From Cyanobacteria bacterium UBA9971 (GTDB taxonomy: Bacteria; Cyanobacteriota; Vampirovibrionia; Gastranaerophilales; UBA9971): 5,569 bases of DNA. Both the position numbers and the translations under genes were made by a program. Where the stretch lies: NCBI GenBank assembly GCA_003499955.1, contig DNRP01000107.1:1-5569 (forward strand). Direction: 5' to 3'. Below the pieces are notes generated by a model. It was not told the origin of the DNA. It ran no database searches and was given only the letters and a program-made list of their open reading frames with translations. Of the stretch, positions 5,222 through 5,569 are shown in pieces; position 1 is the stretch's first letter; every line of letters starts with the position of its first letter.

Positions 5222-5569
5222 ATGAAAAACAAAATCAAAAATAAAATGTCGGCAATGTTTCAGAAAGAAAGCTTCTGGGCGTGGGTTTTTGTCCTGCCTG
5301 CGTTTTTAGGAACGCTGATTTTTATAATTGTTCCGATATTTGCCTCTTTCGGGTTGAGTTTTGTCGACTGGAACCTTATAAGCAAGCCTAAAATAGTCGG
5401 CTTAGAAAATTATACAGGGCTTTTCAATGACCCTGTGTTTTATCAGGTCTTATGGAATACCCTGTATTATGCGCTGATAACTGCAATATTCAGCATAATT
5501 TTGCCGTTAATACTTGCTGTTGCGCTCAACGGAAAAATAAAAGGCAGCGGATTTTTTAAAACAGCATAT
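5222..5569 (+). CDS. CUT1-family sugar ABC transporter permease (UgpA/MalF-like), 5' part only
   Basis: These are the first 116 codons of an inner-membrane permease of the carbohydrate uptake (CUT1) ABC transporters; the right edge cuts it. Such a protein normally pairs with a second permease, a periplasmic sugar-binding protein and an ATPase to import sugars or glycerol-phosphate compounds. A basic cytoplasmic N-terminus (residues 1-17) is followed by a hydrophobic segment at about 19-48 (from FWAWVFVLPAFLG), then the family-typical stretch VGLENYTGLFNDPVFYQVLW at 59-78, an NTLYY start of the second segment and a hydrophobic run to about 102, ending in LNGKIKGSGFFKTAY, the usual loop before the third helix. 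Spacing fits the UgpA/LacF type. Substrate cannot be told. There is no Shine-Dalgarno before the ATG at 5222; in-frame ATGs at 5246 and 5255 also lack one, so the first is kept. A TATAAT box 7 nt upstream suggests a leaderless transcript, and a palindrome just before it suggests repressor control. Partner genes would be expected to the right. Confidence 0.93.
   Translation, partial: MKNKIKNKMSAMFQKESFWAWVFVLPAFLGTLIFIIVPIFASFGLSFVDWNLISKPKIVGLENYTGLFNDPVFYQVLWNTLYYALITAIFSIILPLILAVALNGKIKGSGFFKTAY

Overview
The window is AT-rich (roughly 30-35% G+C by eye) and comes from a bacterium with an outer membrane, judging by the LPS-type heptosyltransferase at the left edge. Long A/T intergenic tracts, a cyanobacterial RpaB-like OmpR-family response regulator and a non-secreted-looking EF-hand protein together suggest the Melainabacteria/Vampirovibrionia side of the cyanobacterial phylum. 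That placement is an inference from resemblance, not something the sequence proves.

Layout: (1) 1-497, minus strand: N-terminal 165 codons of a GT9 (WaaC-like) heptosyltransferase running off the left edge. (2) 498-747: a 250-bp divergent intergenic region with two inverted repeats and weak promoters. (3) 748-996 and 1139-1414, plus strand: two small unrecognised proteins (82 and 91 aa), each with its own Shine-Dalgarno sequence; the second also has an extended -10 box. (4) 1564-2280: an orphan response regulator with no histidine kinase beside it, closed by a strong intrinsic terminator at 2320-2350. (5) 2481-3611: a 376-aa protein with four canonical EF-hand calcium loops, three of them packed 20-21 residues apart. 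(6) 3617-5002, minus strand: a complete radA, tail-to-tail with the EF-hand gene and only 5 bp away. (7) 5025-5142: a 118-bp intergenic repeat with TGTCAT(T/C)CTGAG terminal inverted repeats and internal hairpins. (8) 5180-5214: a near-perfect 27-bp palindrome next to a consensus -10 box. (9) 5222-5569, plus strand: the start of a CUT1-type sugar ABC transporter permease running off the right edge.

The genes do not form one pathway. They look like separately transcribed units: envelope biosynthesis, two unknown small proteins, a regulator, a calcium-binding protein, DNA repair and sugar uptake. The plausible links are regulatory. The regulator could act on its own promoter and on the EF-hand promoter, because both carry TTACAAA/TTAAC-type half-sites; the sugar transporter appears to be controlled by a dedicated palindromic operator. 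Five of the seven genes have clear purine-rich ribosome binding sites. radA and the permease have none and instead have a -10-like box almost abutting the start codon, suggesting leaderless or very short-leader messages. I see no obvious new multi-gene system. The items most worth checking are the EF-hand protein, the repeat element and the leaderless/palindrome arrangement at the permease.
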